Shown: positions 23,677 to 32,531, counted from the first letter of the stretch. The stretch is 64,000 bases of DNA from Erysipelotrichaceae bacterium (GCA_017431825.1 JAFRKI010000009.1:101198-165197), one strand, 5' to 3'. Notes: a model not told the origin generated them from the sequence alone. Program-made: numbers and translations.

Positions 23677-24657
23677 TTAATCCTCCTTTGTTATGTAGTA
23701 TGTGTTACATTGTAATAACTGTGCTTTAGCTTCTTCGCACCCCATAAAAGAAGAAGCTCTTTTCTGCCAGATTGTATTAATGAGCATGTCTTCTCTGGGG
23801 TCGCATTCAATCAGAAAAGACGCATTAGGCTTAACCATAGTTTCTACAAATCTTCTGTATTCTTCAAATACCATCAGCATGGATGGCAGCTGCTTTATGT
23901 CAAAATAAATGATAGCCTTTAATAAAATCGCTCTATAAATAATTTCAAAGCATTTGTGTATACTATCCATTTTTTCATGCATTTTCTTCTGGCGATTACT
24001 CTTTTCATTTTTATATTCATGATTTTTTAGATAAACTATATTAGATTTGAATTCCTGCATGACTTGTGCTTGAGAATCGTTTAAGGACTTTATGGCTTGT
24101 GAAATCAGAAGCTCTTTTATAGGTGAATTTTCCATCTGAGAAGCTTCGAGATACATGCCCAAACCACTGTAAAATAATCCTATTCTGTCGTTGTGCAGAC
24201 CCTGAAGCACTTCAACCACATATTCCTCTATCGCTTCCAGAGCTTCGACCATTTTTGCTAGCTGATCCTTTATTGCATTTAATTCGGCAGAAAACCTTGC
24301 ATCTGCTATCTCTAGATCCTGTTTTTCAAGATCTTCACTGATATTTAGCTTTTTACCATACTTGCCATTGTTTTTAAGTTGAGCGTACATATTGCCGTCT
24401 TTATCAACATCAAGTTTCAGTGTTCCATCTGCATATGCCTGTTTTTGTTCATCTGTCAAATTCACTACCAGCTTTACATCATCTTTGTCATTTTTCTTTG
24501 ATACAGCTTTGTCAATAGCGTTAAGAACAGAATCCGACTCGTCTGTCCGATGATCGATATTGTCCTTAAAAGATTTCAGAGAAAACTGATCACTGAACAG
24601 GTCTAATAACTCATTGTTTTTGAAATAAACTTTTGACTTTTTAACAACTCTTCTCAT
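23677..24657 (-). CDS. Helical/coiled-coil protein, partner of the zinc-ribbon protein
   Basis: 326 residues from the ATG at 24657. It begins basic (MRRVVKKSKVYFKNN), has a beta-like stretch at about 70-105 (TLKLDVDKDGNMYAQLKNNGKYG), then a long, mostly helical region with heptad character (about 110-170) and a helical C-terminal half. No membrane segment. No family recognised. The mRNA looks leaderless: TATAAT on the minus strand ends 7 nt before this ATG and no ribosome binding site is present, which is why the longer frame to 24708 is not used. It is coupled to the zinc-ribbon gene, giving a two-gene unit at the island's right end. Confidence 0.65.
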   Translation of the reverse strand: MRRVVKKSKVYFKNNELLDLFSDQFSLKSFKDNIDHRTDESDSVLNAIDKAVSKKNDKDDVKLVVNLTDEQKQAYADGTLKLDVDKDGNMYAQLKNNGKYGKKLNISEDLEKQDLEIADARFSAELNAIKDQLAKMVEALEAIEEYVVEVLQGLHNDRIGLFYSGLGMYLEASQMENSPIKELLISQAIKSLNDSQAQVMQEFKSNIVYLKNHEYKNEKSNRQKKMHEKMDSIHKCFEIIYRAILLKAIIYFDIKQLPSMLMVFEEYRRFVETMVKPNASFLIECDPREDMLINTIWQKRASSFMGCEEAKAQLLQCNTYYITKED

Positions 24658-24718
24658 TAATGATATTATACAAAAAAGCAAGTTAACTTTTATGCTTATG
24701 ACAATCAATACAAAATAA

Positions 24719-24740
24719 AAATCCCTTCCCAGGGATTTCT
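24719..24740. terminator. Terminator between tRNA-Thr and the coiled-coil gene
   Basis: AAATCCCT (24719-24726) and AGGGATTT (24731-24738) form a stem with a TCCC loop and T-rich sequence on the minus-strand side. It ends the tRNA transcript. Confidence 0.75.
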
Positions 24741-24748
24741 TTTAATAA

Positions 24749-24822
24749 TGGTGCCGATACCGAGAGTTGAACTTGGAGCTGACCCTTACCAAGGGCCTGT
24801 ATTACCGTTATACTATATCGGC
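24749..24822 (-). tRNA. tRNA-Thr (GGT)
   Basis: The minus strand folds as a tRNA with a genome-encoded CCA. The acceptor stem is GCCGATA/TATCGGC, the D arm GTAT/ATAC with loop AACGGTA, the anticodon stem GGCCC/GGGTC around TTGGTAA (anticodon GGT, reading ACC and ACU), and the T arm CCAAG-TTCAACT-CTCGG. The T stem has one A/C mismatch. The 3' end faces the AT-rich accessory region, though no integrase or duplicated 3' end was seen. Confidence 0.85.
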
Positions 24823-24948
24823 TTGCTATATTATTTTAAGATAAAGGGACTTAATATACAAGTTCTTTTTATTTCATTCTGATTTTCAGTTTTGTTCAGA
24901 TAAAGTTCACCTTGGCTTAATAAGATATGGACAAAGGAGGTCACAGAT

Positions 24949-25737
24949 ATGTCACAAAGCTTTAAAAGATATGAAAAAAAGTATCTCCTGGATGATAAAA
25001 GGTACGCTTATATCACTGAAGCCATAAGGGATCATGTAAAGGATGACATCTATAAGGAATATGACCTCATGTCGCTCTATTATGACAATGATAATGATGA
25101 ACTTATCAGAAGATCGATAGAGAAGCCTCTGTACAAGGAAAAGCTCAGAATAAGGGCATATATGCCTCCAAAGGACGATGATATGATACAGGTCGAACTT
25201 AAGAAGAAGTATGACGGTATCGTCTATAAACGAAGGACCAGAGCCAGGTACAGGGATGTCCTTGATGACATATACGGATGTGAATTCGAAGATGTCCAGA
25301 CCGGTGAAGAGATCAGGTATTTCCTTAAACACTACGGAAAGCTCTCACCTAAGATCTATACCGGCTGTCACAGGACCAGTTATAAAGGTATAGATGATGA
25401 AGATCTCAGGATCACCTTCGATAAGGACATGGTCTACAGAACGAAGGATATATATCTTGGAAGGAATGCCAATGATCTTCCGATAAATGAAGGGATCATC
25501 ATGGAGATAAAGGTAAAAGATGCGCTGCCTTTATGGCTGGTGCAGATACTGGATGAGGCAAAAGCCTATCCAAGAGGCTTCTCTAAAGTCGGGAATGCCT
25601 ACTTAAAGGAAAAGGAGAAAGAAAATGGAACTGTTCAAAACGATATTCAGCGGGTCATTCACTCTGATGCAGTTTATGACCGTTATAGCAGTCAGTATGG
25701 TACTGGGCTTTATGACCGCCCTGTACTACATGTATAG
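24949..25737 (+). CDS. VTC-domain polyphosphate polymerase-like protein
   Basis: 262 residues. The VTC signature appears as a tunnel-domain pattern: RYEKKYLLDDKRYAYI at the start, SLYYDND, KLRIRAY (about 63-69), VELKKKYDGIVYKRR (about 83-97), a strand with TCFDKDM-type acidic residues (ITFDKDMVYR) and IIMEIKVKDALPLWL (about 184-198). The family polymerises phosphate from ATP, though many bacterial members are untested. The core ends near residue 224; the last 38 residues are read over the start of the next gene in another frame, so the original stop may have been lost. It heads an operon with DUF4956 and a carbohydrate-binding lipoprotein. Confidence 0.85.
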   Translation: MSQSFKRYEKKYLLDDKRYAYITEAIRDHVKDDIYKEYDLMSLYYDNDNDELIRRSIEKPLYKEKLRIRAYMPPKDDDMIQVELKKKYDGIVYKRRTRARYRDVLDDIYGCEFEDVQTGEEIRYFLKHYGKLSPKIYTGCHRTSYKGIDDEDLRITFDKDMVYRTKDIYLGRNANDLPINEGIIMEIKVKDALPLWLVQILDEAKAYPRGFSKVGNAYLKEKEKENGTVQNDIQRVIHSDAVYDRYSSQYGTGLYDRPVLHV

Positions 25738-26296
25738 ATCAAGACACAGCAGATCGATGATCCTGTCGCTGGTGCTGATACCGGCCATCGAAGCCGTAGT
25801 CATCATGATGATCAACGGCAACATGGGTACCGGCATCGCGGTAGCGGGATCCTTCGCCCTGATCAGATTCAGATCGATAAAAGGATCGGCTAAGGAACTT
25901 ACCTGCATCTTCCTGGCCATGGCCATCGGTATCATCTGCGGTACCGGCTATGTGGCTGTCGCTGCGGTATTTACGGTCTTGCTGCTGGGAGTGGCTTTCC
26001 TGCTTACCTATGCCGGCTTTGGCAAAGAGAGCCCTAACGGCAAGTATCTCAAGATCACCGTTCCGGAAGCTCTCAACTATGATACGGTATTTGAAGACAT
26101 CCTGGATGAATATACGACAAGTCATGAACTTGTGTCGGTCAAGACGCTGGATCTGGGCAGTCTTTACCGGGTGGAATATGATATCGATCTGAAGTATCCT
26201 GATAGGGTAAAGGAAATGATCGATGTATTAAGGACCCGCAACGGCAATCTGGAGATCATGTGCGGAAGCAAAGCGGGAGAAAAGGAGGAACTGTAA
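25625..26296 (+). CDS. DUF4956 membrane protein
   Basis: 223 residues. Four hydrophobic segments fill residues 15-145 with the family signature GTGIAVAGSFALIRFRSIKGSAKELTCIF around 66-95. A cytosolic C-terminal domain of about 75 residues follows. DUF4956 proteins regularly accompany VTC-domain and CotH or carbohydrate-binding genes, pointing to an envelope-associated phosphate or polymer system of unknown mechanism. An AAAGGAGAAAGAAA site precedes the ATG, inside the VTC gene, giving an unusually long 113-nt overlap. Its stop shares one base with the next ATG (TAATG). Confidence 0.85.
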   Translation: MELFKTIFSGSFTLMQFMTVIAVSMVLGFMTALYYMYRSRHSRSMILSLVLIPAIEAVVIMMINGNMGTGIAVAGSFALIRFRSIKGSAKELTCIFLAMAIGIICGTGYVAVAAVFTVLLLGVAFLLTYAGFGKESPNGKYLKITVPEALNYDTVFEDILDEYTTSHELVSVKTLDLGSLYRVEYDIDLKYPDRVKEMIDVLRTRNGNLEIMCGSKAGEKEEL

Positions 26297-27498
26297 TGAA
26301 GAAGATAATGACTGTTATTGTGAGCTTATTGCTGATGTGCGGCTGTAACAGCGTTATAAGCGAAGGAAGCAATGCTACGGATACGCAGTTCAAGGACAGC
26401 GATCTGGATGCTTCCTATAGCGGTAGCACGGAACTGGTGCTGGCCAATGAAGATGTCTATATTACCGAAGAGGGCACTTATACCCTGAGCGGAGAGCTTA
26501 AGGGATCGGTCATCGTAAACGTAGCGGACGATGAAGAGGTACAGCTGGTGCTCGACAACATCACCATCGATTCCTCTGACTTTGCGGTCATCTATGTCAA
26601 AGAAGCCGATAAGGTGACCATCACCATGACCGAGGGCAGCGTCAATACCCTAAGCGATGAGAGCACCTATACCCAGATCGATGCTGAAGACGTCGACGCG
26701 GTGATCTTCTCCAAGGCAGATCTGGTGATCAACGGTAACGGTACGCTCAATATAAATGCTAACTATAAGAACGGCATTGTATCCAAGGACGATCTGACCA
26801 TAAGCGGCGGTACCTACAACATAAAGGCCGTAAATCACGGCATTTGCGGCAAGGACTGTCTGAAGATAGCCGATGGTACATTCAAGTTGATATGCGGCGG
26901 AGACGGCCTTAAATCGGATAATGAGGAAGATGCTGACAGAGGCTATGTCTATATCCAGAACGGCACTTTCTCCATCACGAGCGACGATGATGCCATCCAG
27001 GGCATAAGATACGTAACGATCGATGGCGGCAGCTTCGACATCACGGCTCACGAAGGCATCGAAGGCACATACATAAAGATCAACGGCGGCAACATAAACA
27101 TCAGTGCTTCCGATGACGGCATCAATGCGGCCCAGAAGGTAACGGGCATCACTCCGACCTTTGAAATGAATGACGGCTCTCTTACCATCGTCATGGGTCA
27201 GGGCGATACCGATGCGATCGATGCCAACGGCAGCATCTATGTCAACGGCGGTACCATCGATATAACTGCCCAGTCACCGTTTGACTATGACATGACAGCC
27301 GAATACAACGGCGGAACCATCATTATCAACGGACAGGAGACTGATACCATCACCAATCAGTTTGGCGGACAAGCCGGTACCGGCGGCATGCCGGGAGCCG
27401 GCTTTGATCCGGGCAGCTTTGACCCGGGGGATTTTAATGGAAACGGAGAGCCTCCTGCCGCTCCCGGCGGTATGGGACCAGGCAAAGGACCTTTCTGA
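26296..27498 (+). CDS. Carbohydrate-binding beta-helix lipoprotein (DUF4353/Cthe_2159-like)
   Basis: 400 residues. An N-terminal lipoprotein signal (VSLLLMCGC) is followed by a long right-handed beta-helix with repeats of the type GNGTLNINANYKNGIVSKDDL, GGTYNIKAVNHGICGKD, GGDGLKSDNEE and DDGINAAQ. The C-terminal tail is rich in Gly and Pro. The family binds acidic polysaccharides such as polygalacturonate, with calcium. The ATG at 26296 is chosen because AAAGGAGG lies 7 nt upstream; it overlaps the DUF4956 stop. The product should be anchored on the outer face of the membrane. A terminator follows. Confidence 0.85.
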   Translation: MKKIMTVIVSLLLMCGCNSVISEGSNATDTQFKDSDLDASYSGSTELVLANEDVYITEEGTYTLSGELKGSVIVNVADDEEVQLVLDNITIDSSDFAVIYVKEADKVTITMTEGSVNTLSDESTYTQIDAEDVDAVIFSKADLVINGNGTLNINANYKNGIVSKDDLTISGGTYNIKAVNHGICGKDCLKIADGTFKLICGGDGLKSDNEEDADRGYVYIQNGTFSITSDDDAIQGIRYVTIDGGSFDITAHEGIEGTYIKINGGNINISASDDGINAAQKVTGITPTFEMNDGSLTIVMGQGDTDAIDANGSIYVNGGTIDITAQSPFDYDMTAEYNGGTIIINGQETDTITNQFGGQAGTGGMPGAGFDPGSFDPGDFNGNGEPPAAPGGMGPGKGPF

Positions 27499-27520
27499 AG
27501 ATGTCCAAGGACATCTTTTT
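27498..27520 (+). terminator. Terminator of the VTC operon
   Basis: AGATGTCC (27499-27506) and GGACATCT (27509-27516) form a tight hairpin followed by a T tract, overlapping the stop codon of the lipoprotein gene. Confidence 0.75.
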
Positions 27521-27538
27521 TAATGTAAAAAGTTTCAG

Positions 27539-27620
27539 AAAACGTTTTAGTACATACGTACATTTGTGTGTAAATTGTGAAAACTGACTGTTGTATTGTT
27601 ATATAATAAAAGCGCTTACT
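27539..27620 (+). promoter_or_regulatory. cre-like and LacI-type operator sites before mglB
   Basis: TAAAAGCGCTTACT (27607-27620) differs at only two positions from a strong catabolite-response element and directly follows a TATAAT (27602-27607). A second centrally symmetric site, AAAACGTTTT (27539-27548), has the CG centre typical of LacI/GalR-family operators. Together they suggest CcpA repression plus a sugar-specific repressor. The -35 element is not clear. Confidence 0.6.
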
Positions 27621-27648
27621 GGATGTAAGTAAAAGGAGAATTTTTTTA

Positions 27649-28665
27649 ATGAAAAAACTTTTAACTGTATTAGTTGCTCTCCTGATGGTCTTCACATTAG
27701 CTGCTTGCGGCAATGGCGGAGAAGGCGGAGAACAGAGCGGTGCCAAGACTTACAAAGTCGGCGTTGCTATTTATGAGTTCAATGACAACTTCATGACTCT
27801 TTACCGTAATGAACTGGAGAACTACTTCAAGTCTCTGGAAACTGACGATGTTAAGTACGAAGTAACCATCGTTGACGGTAAGACTGATATGTCTGAACAG
27901 TCCAACCAGGTCGATAACTTCATCACCCAGGGCATGGACGTTATCATCTTAAATTTAGTTCAGACTTCTTCTGCAGAAGCTCTGATCGACAAGATCGTTG
28001 CTGCCAACATCCCTCTGGTACTGATCAACAGAGAGCCTCTGGCTTATGATGCAGACGGCAACATTCTTGATGAAGCTTACGAAGGTATCTTAAACAACGA
28101 TTATGTTTGCTACGTTGGTGCCGATGCCAGACAGTCCGGTACTTACCAGGGTGAAATCGTTGCTGAACTTGAAAACCATGGCGATATCAACGGTGACGGT
28201 GTCATCAATTACGTCATGATCGAAGGCGACCCTGAGAACATCGATGCTCAGTACAGAACCGAATTCTCTATCAAGGCTCTTGAAGATGCAGGTTACACTG
28301 TTAATTGCTTAGTTGACCAGGTAGGTAACTGGCAGCAGGCAAAGGGTGAAGAGATCTGTGCAAGTGCTCTTTCCCAGTATGGCAATGATGTCGAAGTCGT
28401 ATTCTGCAACAACGATGCTATGGCTTTAGGTGCTGCTGCTGCTATCACTGCTGCCGGCAGAACTGTAGGCGAAGACATCTACTTATTAGGTGTTGATGCT
28501 CTTGAAGAATGCCAGCAGATGGTACAGAACGGCGAAATGACCGGTACCGTACTGAACGACCACATCGGCCAGTCTCATACTGCTGTTGATGTTGCTGTTA
28601 AGTGCTTAAACGGCGAAGCCATCGACAACTACTATTGGGTAAACTACGTAAAGGTTACCAAGTAA
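27649..28665 (+). CDS. mglB: Sugar ABC transporter substrate-binding lipoprotein (MglB-like)
   Basis: 338 residues. The signal peptide ends in the lipobox LAAC (about 18-21). The mature part is a type I periplasmic-binding fold of the galactose/glucose-binding family, with GVAIYEFNDNFMTLYRNEL at the start, LVLINREPL near 120 and CNNDAMALGAAAAI near 250. A calcium-loop-like DINGDGVINY occurs near 180, as in galactose-binding proteins. AAAGGAG precedes the ATG. An attenuator-like terminator between it and mglA should make this protein more abundant than the membrane parts. The exact sugar is inferred. Confidence 0.85.
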   Translation: MKKLLTVLVALLMVFTLAACGNGGEGGEQSGAKTYKVGVAIYEFNDNFMTLYRNELENYFKSLETDDVKYEVTIVDGKTDMSEQSNQVDNFITQGMDVIILNLVQTSSAEALIDKIVAANIPLVLINREPLAYDADGNILDEAYEGILNNDYVCYVGADARQSGTYQGEIVAELENHGDINGDGVINYVMIEGDPENIDAQYRTEFSIKALEDAGYTVNCLVDQVGNWQQAKGEEICASALSQYGNDVEVVFCNNDAMALGAAAAITAAGRTVGEDIYLLGVDALEECQQMVQNGEMTGTVLNDHIGQSHTAVDVAVKCLNGEAIDNYYWVNYVKVTK

Positions 28666-28684
28666 TTCTTTGAAGTAACTTGAA

Positions 28685-28714
28685 AAAGTGGGAAGCTTCG
28701 GCTTCCCTCTTTTT
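28685..28714 (+). terminator. Attenuator hairpin between mglB and mglA
   Basis: GGGAAGC (28690-28696) and GCTTCCC (28701-28707) close a TTCG tetraloop, followed by TCTTTTTT. Partial readthrough would give high binding-protein and lower transporter expression. Confidence 0.85.
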
Positions 28715-28756
28715 TCATAATATGCTTACATATCTAAGCGTTAAGGGAGAAATACT

Positions 28757-30280
28757 ATGTCGGAATATGTATTAGAGATGAAAAATGTCTATAAGGCTTT
28801 CCCTGGTGTAGTAGCCCTGAATCATGTACAGCTGCAGCTGAAAGCGGGCAAGGTCCACGCTCTGATGGGCGAGAACGGTGCCGGCAAATCGACGCTGATG
28901 AAGTGCATGTTCGGCATCTACAAGATGGATGAAGGGGAAATCTTTATTGATGGTGAAAAGGTGGAAATACACAATCCAAGTGAAGCCCTGGCCAAGGGCA
29001 TTGCCATGGTCCACCAGGAACTGCAGCCGATACCGGCCAGACCGATAGGCGAGAACATCTATCTGGGCCGTTATCCTACCAAGAAGGTACTGGGCTTCAT
29101 TAATGCGGTCGATCATGACAAGATGTATGAGGATGCCGCCAGGGTCCTGAAGGAAGTAAACATGGACTTCGATCCGAAGACCAAGGTCGGCGAACTCAGC
29201 GTATCGCAGATGCAGGCCGTGGAAATAGCCAAGGCCGTATCCGCAAACTGCCGGGTACTGATCCTGGATGAGCCTACATCTTCACTTACCCAGAATGAGG
29301 TTGACAATCTTTTCAGCATCATCGAAGACCTGAAGGCAAGGGGAGTTGCCATCGTCTATATCTCTCATAAGATGGATGAGATCCTGAGGATCTCTGATGA
29401 AGTCTCCATCATGCGAGACGGCAACTATATCGGAACCTGGGACGCCAAGGATCTTACGACCGACTTCATCATCACCAAGATGGTCGGCAGGGAACTGACG
29501 AACCTCTATCCGCCTAAGGTAAACGTACCGGGCGAAGTGGTCTTTGAGGTCGAAGACTATACATCCATAAATCCGAAGAGCTTCCGTCATGTATCCTTCA
29601 ATGTAAGGAAGGGCGAGATCCTCGGCGTTGCCGGACTTGTCGGTGCGCAAAGAACGGAACTCATGGAAGGACTGTTCGGCATCAGATCCAAGACTTCCGG
29701 CACGATGAAGTACCTGGGCAAGGAGCTGCATGTCAGCCAGCCTAAGGATGCCATCGACAACGGCATCGCGATGCTTACCGAAGACAGACGCGGTACCGGC
29801 ATCATGGGTGTCCTTTCCGTTGCGGACAACATCTCCATCGCTTCCCTCAAGCAGTATACGGACTTCGGAGACAAGCTCAATGCCAAGAAGATCGAACAGC
29901 TGGTCGAAGAAAACAAACAGAAGATGAACATCAAGACACCTTCTTCCAAGACCCCGATCGCCTCACTGTCCGGCGGCAACCAGCAGAAGGTGCTGATCGG
30001 CAGATGGCTGGCCAATTCCCCTGATGTCCTGATCATGGATGAACCGACCCGAGGCATCGACGTCGGCGCCAAATATGAGATCTACTGCATCATTTCCGAG
30101 CTGGCCCAGCAGGGCAAGTCCATCATCATGATCTCATCGGAAATGGGCGAACTGATAGGCATGTCCGACCGTATCATGGTCATGTGCGACGGCCGCGTTA
30201 CCGGCTTCATCGACGGCAAGGACGCGACACAGGAAAACATAATGGAACTGGCTACCCAGTTTGAATCTAAGGAGAATTAA
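28757..30280 (+). CDS. mglA: Sugar ABC transporter ATP-binding protein (MglA-like)
   Basis: 507 residues with two ABC domains, as in all sugar importers of the Mgl/Rbs class. Domain 1 has Walker A GENGAGKST (about 38-46), signature LSVSQMQAVEIAKA and Walker B ILILDEPTS. Domain 2 has the usual degenerate Walker A (GLVGAQRTELMEG), signature LSGGNQQKVLIGRW and DVLIMDEPTRGIDVG. It powers import together with MglB and MglC. GGGAG lies before the ATG. The gene is intact and ends 1 nt before mglC. Confidence 0.92.
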   Translation: MSEYVLEMKNVYKAFPGVVALNHVQLQLKAGKVHALMGENGAGKSTLMKCMFGIYKMDEGEIFIDGEKVEIHNPSEALAKGIAMVHQELQPIPARPIGENIYLGRYPTKKVLGFINAVDHDKMYEDAARVLKEVNMDFDPKTKVGELSVSQMQAVEIAKAVSANCRVLILDEPTSSLTQNEVDNLFSIIEDLKARGVAIVYISHKMDEILRISDEVSIMRDGNYIGTWDAKDLTTDFIITKMVGRELTNLYPPKVNVPGEVVFEVEDYTSINPKSFRHVSFNVRKGEILGVAGLVGAQRTELMEGLFGIRSKTSGTMKYLGKELHVSQPKDAIDNGIAMLTEDRRGTGIMGVLSVADNISIASLKQYTDFGDKLNAKKIEQLVEENKQKMNIKTPSSKTPIASLSGGNQQKVLIGRWLANSPDVLIMDEPTRGIDVGAKYEIYCIISELAQQGKSIIMISSEMGELIGMSDRIMVMCDGRVTGFIDGKDATQENIMELATQFESKEN

Positions 30281-30281
30281 C

Positions 30282-31271
30282 ATGAAAAAAGTACTGAATT
30301 ATGCAAAAGCGAATCCGATCGTCATCATGCTGGTGGCCGTATCGATCGTCGTCGGCTTAACGACGGATAACTTCTTTTCCTGGTCAAATCTGGGAAATCT
30401 GATGAGTAATACGACCATCCGATTCATCATCGCACTCGGTGTATCCGGCTGTCTTATCACCAAAGGTACCGACCTTTCTGCCGGACGTCAGGTAGGTCTG
30501 GCCGGCTGTATCGCCGGCATCCTGATCCAGAGAGGCGACTATACCGGAAGACTGTTCCCGAACATTCCGGAAATGAACATCTTCGTAGTTCTTCTGATCG
30601 TCATCCTGATCGGTGCCCTCATCGGTACGATCAACGGTGTCGTCATCGCCATCCTCAAGGTCCCGCCGTTCATCGCTACACTGGGTATGCAGACCATCGT
30701 CTACGGTCTGGCTCTGATCGTCACCAACGCTCAGCCTATCGGCGGTTTCCAAAAGATCTATACGCAGCTGGTCACCGGACGAATAGGGTCCACCGACGGC
30801 TTCTATCTGCCGTACCTGTTCTTCGTAGCTCTCGGTTTCGGTCTGCTGTTCTGGTTCATCTACAACAAGACGATCCACGGCAAGTACATGTATGCCATCG
30901 GCGGCAACGAAGTGGCTGCTGAAGTATCAGGCGTCAATACTAAGAGAACGACCATCTCCATCTACCTGATCGCGGGCGTCATGTATGCGATCGCCGGCTG
31001 GCTGCTGGCAGCCAAGGCGGGCGGCGCTTCTTCCGGTCTGGCACAGGGCTATGAGCTTGAAGCCATCGCCGGCTGTACCATCGGCGGCGTTTCCACCACC
31101 GGCGGTATCGGTACCGTTCCGGGTATCGTCATCGGTGTCCTGGTCTTCGAACTTCTTAAGATCGTCCTGCAGTTCTTAGGCGTCAACCCTTACTACAACT
31201 ACATCGTTCAGGGTCTGGTCATCGTTGTCGCTGTTGCCCTCGATATCCGTAAGAACACGCGAAAGAAGTAG
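30282..31271 (+). CDS. mglC: Sugar ABC transporter permease (MglC-like)
   Basis: 329 residues with about ten membrane helices. It has the branched-chain/sugar permease signatures GTDLSAGRQVGLAGCIAGI (about 70) and ELEAIAGCTIGGVSTTGG (about 255-272). The ATG at 30282 has AAGGAG 8 nt upstream, at the end of mglA; an in-frame ATG at 30261 falls inside mglA and lacks a site. It is the last gene of the mgl operon, before a strong terminator. Confidence 0.9.
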   Translation: MKKVLNYAKANPIVIMLVAVSIVVGLTTDNFFSWSNLGNLMSNTTIRFIIALGVSGCLITKGTDLSAGRQVGLAGCIAGILIQRGDYTGRLFPNIPEMNIFVVLLIVILIGALIGTINGVVIAILKVPPFIATLGMQTIVYGLALIVTNAQPIGGFQKIYTQLVTGRIGSTDGFYLPYLFFVALGFGLLFWFIYNKTIHGKYMYAIGGNEVAAEVSGVNTKRTTISIYLIAGVMYAIAGWLLAAKAGGASSGLAQGYELEAIAGCTIGGVSTTGGIGTVPGIVIGVLVFELLKIVLQFLGVNPYYNYIVQGLVIVVAVALDIRKNTRKK

Positions 31272-31290
31272 CTTAAACCAAATGACATGT

Positions 31291-31322
31291 AAAGCGGATA
31301 AGCGTCACTTATCCGCTTTTTT
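31291..31322 (+). terminator. Terminator of the mgl operon
   Basis: A perfect 12-bp stem, AAAGCGGATAAG (31291-31302) with CTTATCCGCTTT (31308-31319), closes a 5-nt loop before a run of T. Confidence 0.9.
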
Positions 31323-31369
31323 CATGTTTATGTTTCATAAAGGATAAGAAACGTTCATATATTCTTAAA

Positions 31370-31383
31370 TGAGAACGATTACA
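31370..31383 (+). promoter_or_regulatory. cre-like site before the alcohol dehydrogenase
   Basis: TGAGAACGATTACA matches the catabolite-response consensus at all but one fixed position. A second CG-centred element, GAAACGTTC, lies about 20 bp upstream. CcpA control of the downstream sugar genes is likely but unproven. Confidence 0.5.
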
Positions 31384-31490
31384 TATGCCAAGCGTTCCTT
31401 TTTCATACAAAGGTGCATGTAATGATGATAAAATGATTATGTTGAAACAGTATATCAGTGTTCATTTCATTTTTAAGGAGGCAAAAGTAA

Positions 31491-32531
31491 ATGAAAAGAA
31501 TCATGTTCTATGCTCCTGGAGACATCAGAGTAGAGGAAGCTCCGATTCCTGTACCGGGCCCAGGTGAGATCGTCGTTAAAAACAAAGTTACCCTGACCTG
31601 CGGTACCGATGTCAAGACCTACAAGAGAGGCTACCGTTATGAACCGCCTTTCACGATGGGCCATGAGATCGCCGGTGTCGTCTATGCGGTAGGCGAAGGC
31701 GTCACCAAATTCAAGGTAGGAGACAAGGTAGTTCCTCACAATTCCGCATCCTGCGGCAAGTGCTACTACTGTAAGAAGGGTCAGGAATCCATGTGTGTCG
31801 ATCTGATCCAGAATCAGTTCAAAAACGGCGGCTATGCCGAGTATACCCTGATCCCTGAAAGGATCGTCAACCTCAACGTCTTCAAGATGCCTGAAGGCAT
31901 GTCCTTCAAGCAGGCTGCATTACTTGAACCTCTGGCTTGTGCCTTATACGGTACAGAAATGACCAATTTTGACTTAGGCGACTATGTCTGTGTCAACGGC
32001 TGTGGCCCTATCGGTCTGATGTTCGTAAGGATGTGCGTACTTAGAGGCGCTCACGTCATCGCCTGCGACATGACGGAAGAAAGACTGGCTGTTGCCAAGA
32101 AACTGGGTGCCCAGGAAGTCATCAACATCAAGGAGCTTAACGGCAAGGATCAGGCTGAAGCTGTCAAGGAACTCACACCTGACGGCAGAGGTGTCGATGC
32201 GGCCATCGAAGCTGCCGGCTTACCGGAAGTCTGGAACATTGCCTTACATATGGCAAGACCTGGCGGTGAAGTCCTCTTCTTCGGCGGAACCAAGAAGGGC
32301 CTGGACGTACCGGTAGACACTACACTCGTACACTACTCCCAGCTGACCATGAAGGGCGTCTTCCATACCACTCCGGCTCATGTCAATGCGGCCTTTGAGA
32401 TGCTGAAGATGAACGCCATCACGGCCGAGGACTTCGTTCAGAACGAATACGACATCGAACATACCGAAGATGCCATCGTCGAACACTCCATGGGCAAGGT
32501 CATCAAGAACTGCATCGTTTACCCTGACTAG
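31491..32531 (+). CDS. Zinc-dependent alcohol/polyol dehydrogenase (MDR family)
   Basis: 346 residues. The catalytic zinc site is visible as TCGTDVKTY (Cys about 37), GHEIAG (about 58) and the later Glu in LLEPLACALYG. Four cysteines of the structural zinc lie in CGKCYYCKKGQESMC (about 87-101). The NAD-binding fold has VNGCGPIGLMFVRM (about 168-181). The enzyme oxidises a secondary alcohol, probably a sugar alcohol or related metabolite. AAGGAGG precedes the ATG. It stands upstream of rhaD, separated by a strong stem-loop, and behind a cre-like site. Confidence 0.88.
   Translation: MKRIMFYAPGDIRVEEAPIPVPGPGEIVVKNKVTLTCGTDVKTYKRGYRYEPPFTMGHEIAGVVYAVGEGVTKFKVGDKVVPHNSASCGKCYYCKKGQESMCVDLIQNQFKNGGYAEYTLIPERIVNLNVFKMPEGMSFKQAALLEPLACALYGTEMTNFDLGDYVCVNGCGPIGLMFVRMCVLRGAHVIACDMTEERLAVAKKLGAQEVINIKELNGKDQAEAVKELTPDGRGVDAAIEAAGLPEVWNIALHMARPGGEVLFFGGTKKGLDVPVDTTLVHYSQLTMKGVFHTTPAHVNAAFEMLKMNAITAEDFVQNEYDIEHTEDAIVEHSMGKVIKNCIVYPD

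Noticed and set aside
14600..24700. Prophage
   Set aside because: No capsid, portal, terminase, lysis or integrase genes are seen in the island.
24749..24822. tRNA-Thr as integration site of a mobile element
   Set aside because: No integrase gene, no second copy of the tRNA 3' end and no clear left boundary repeat were found; only the base-composition change supports it.
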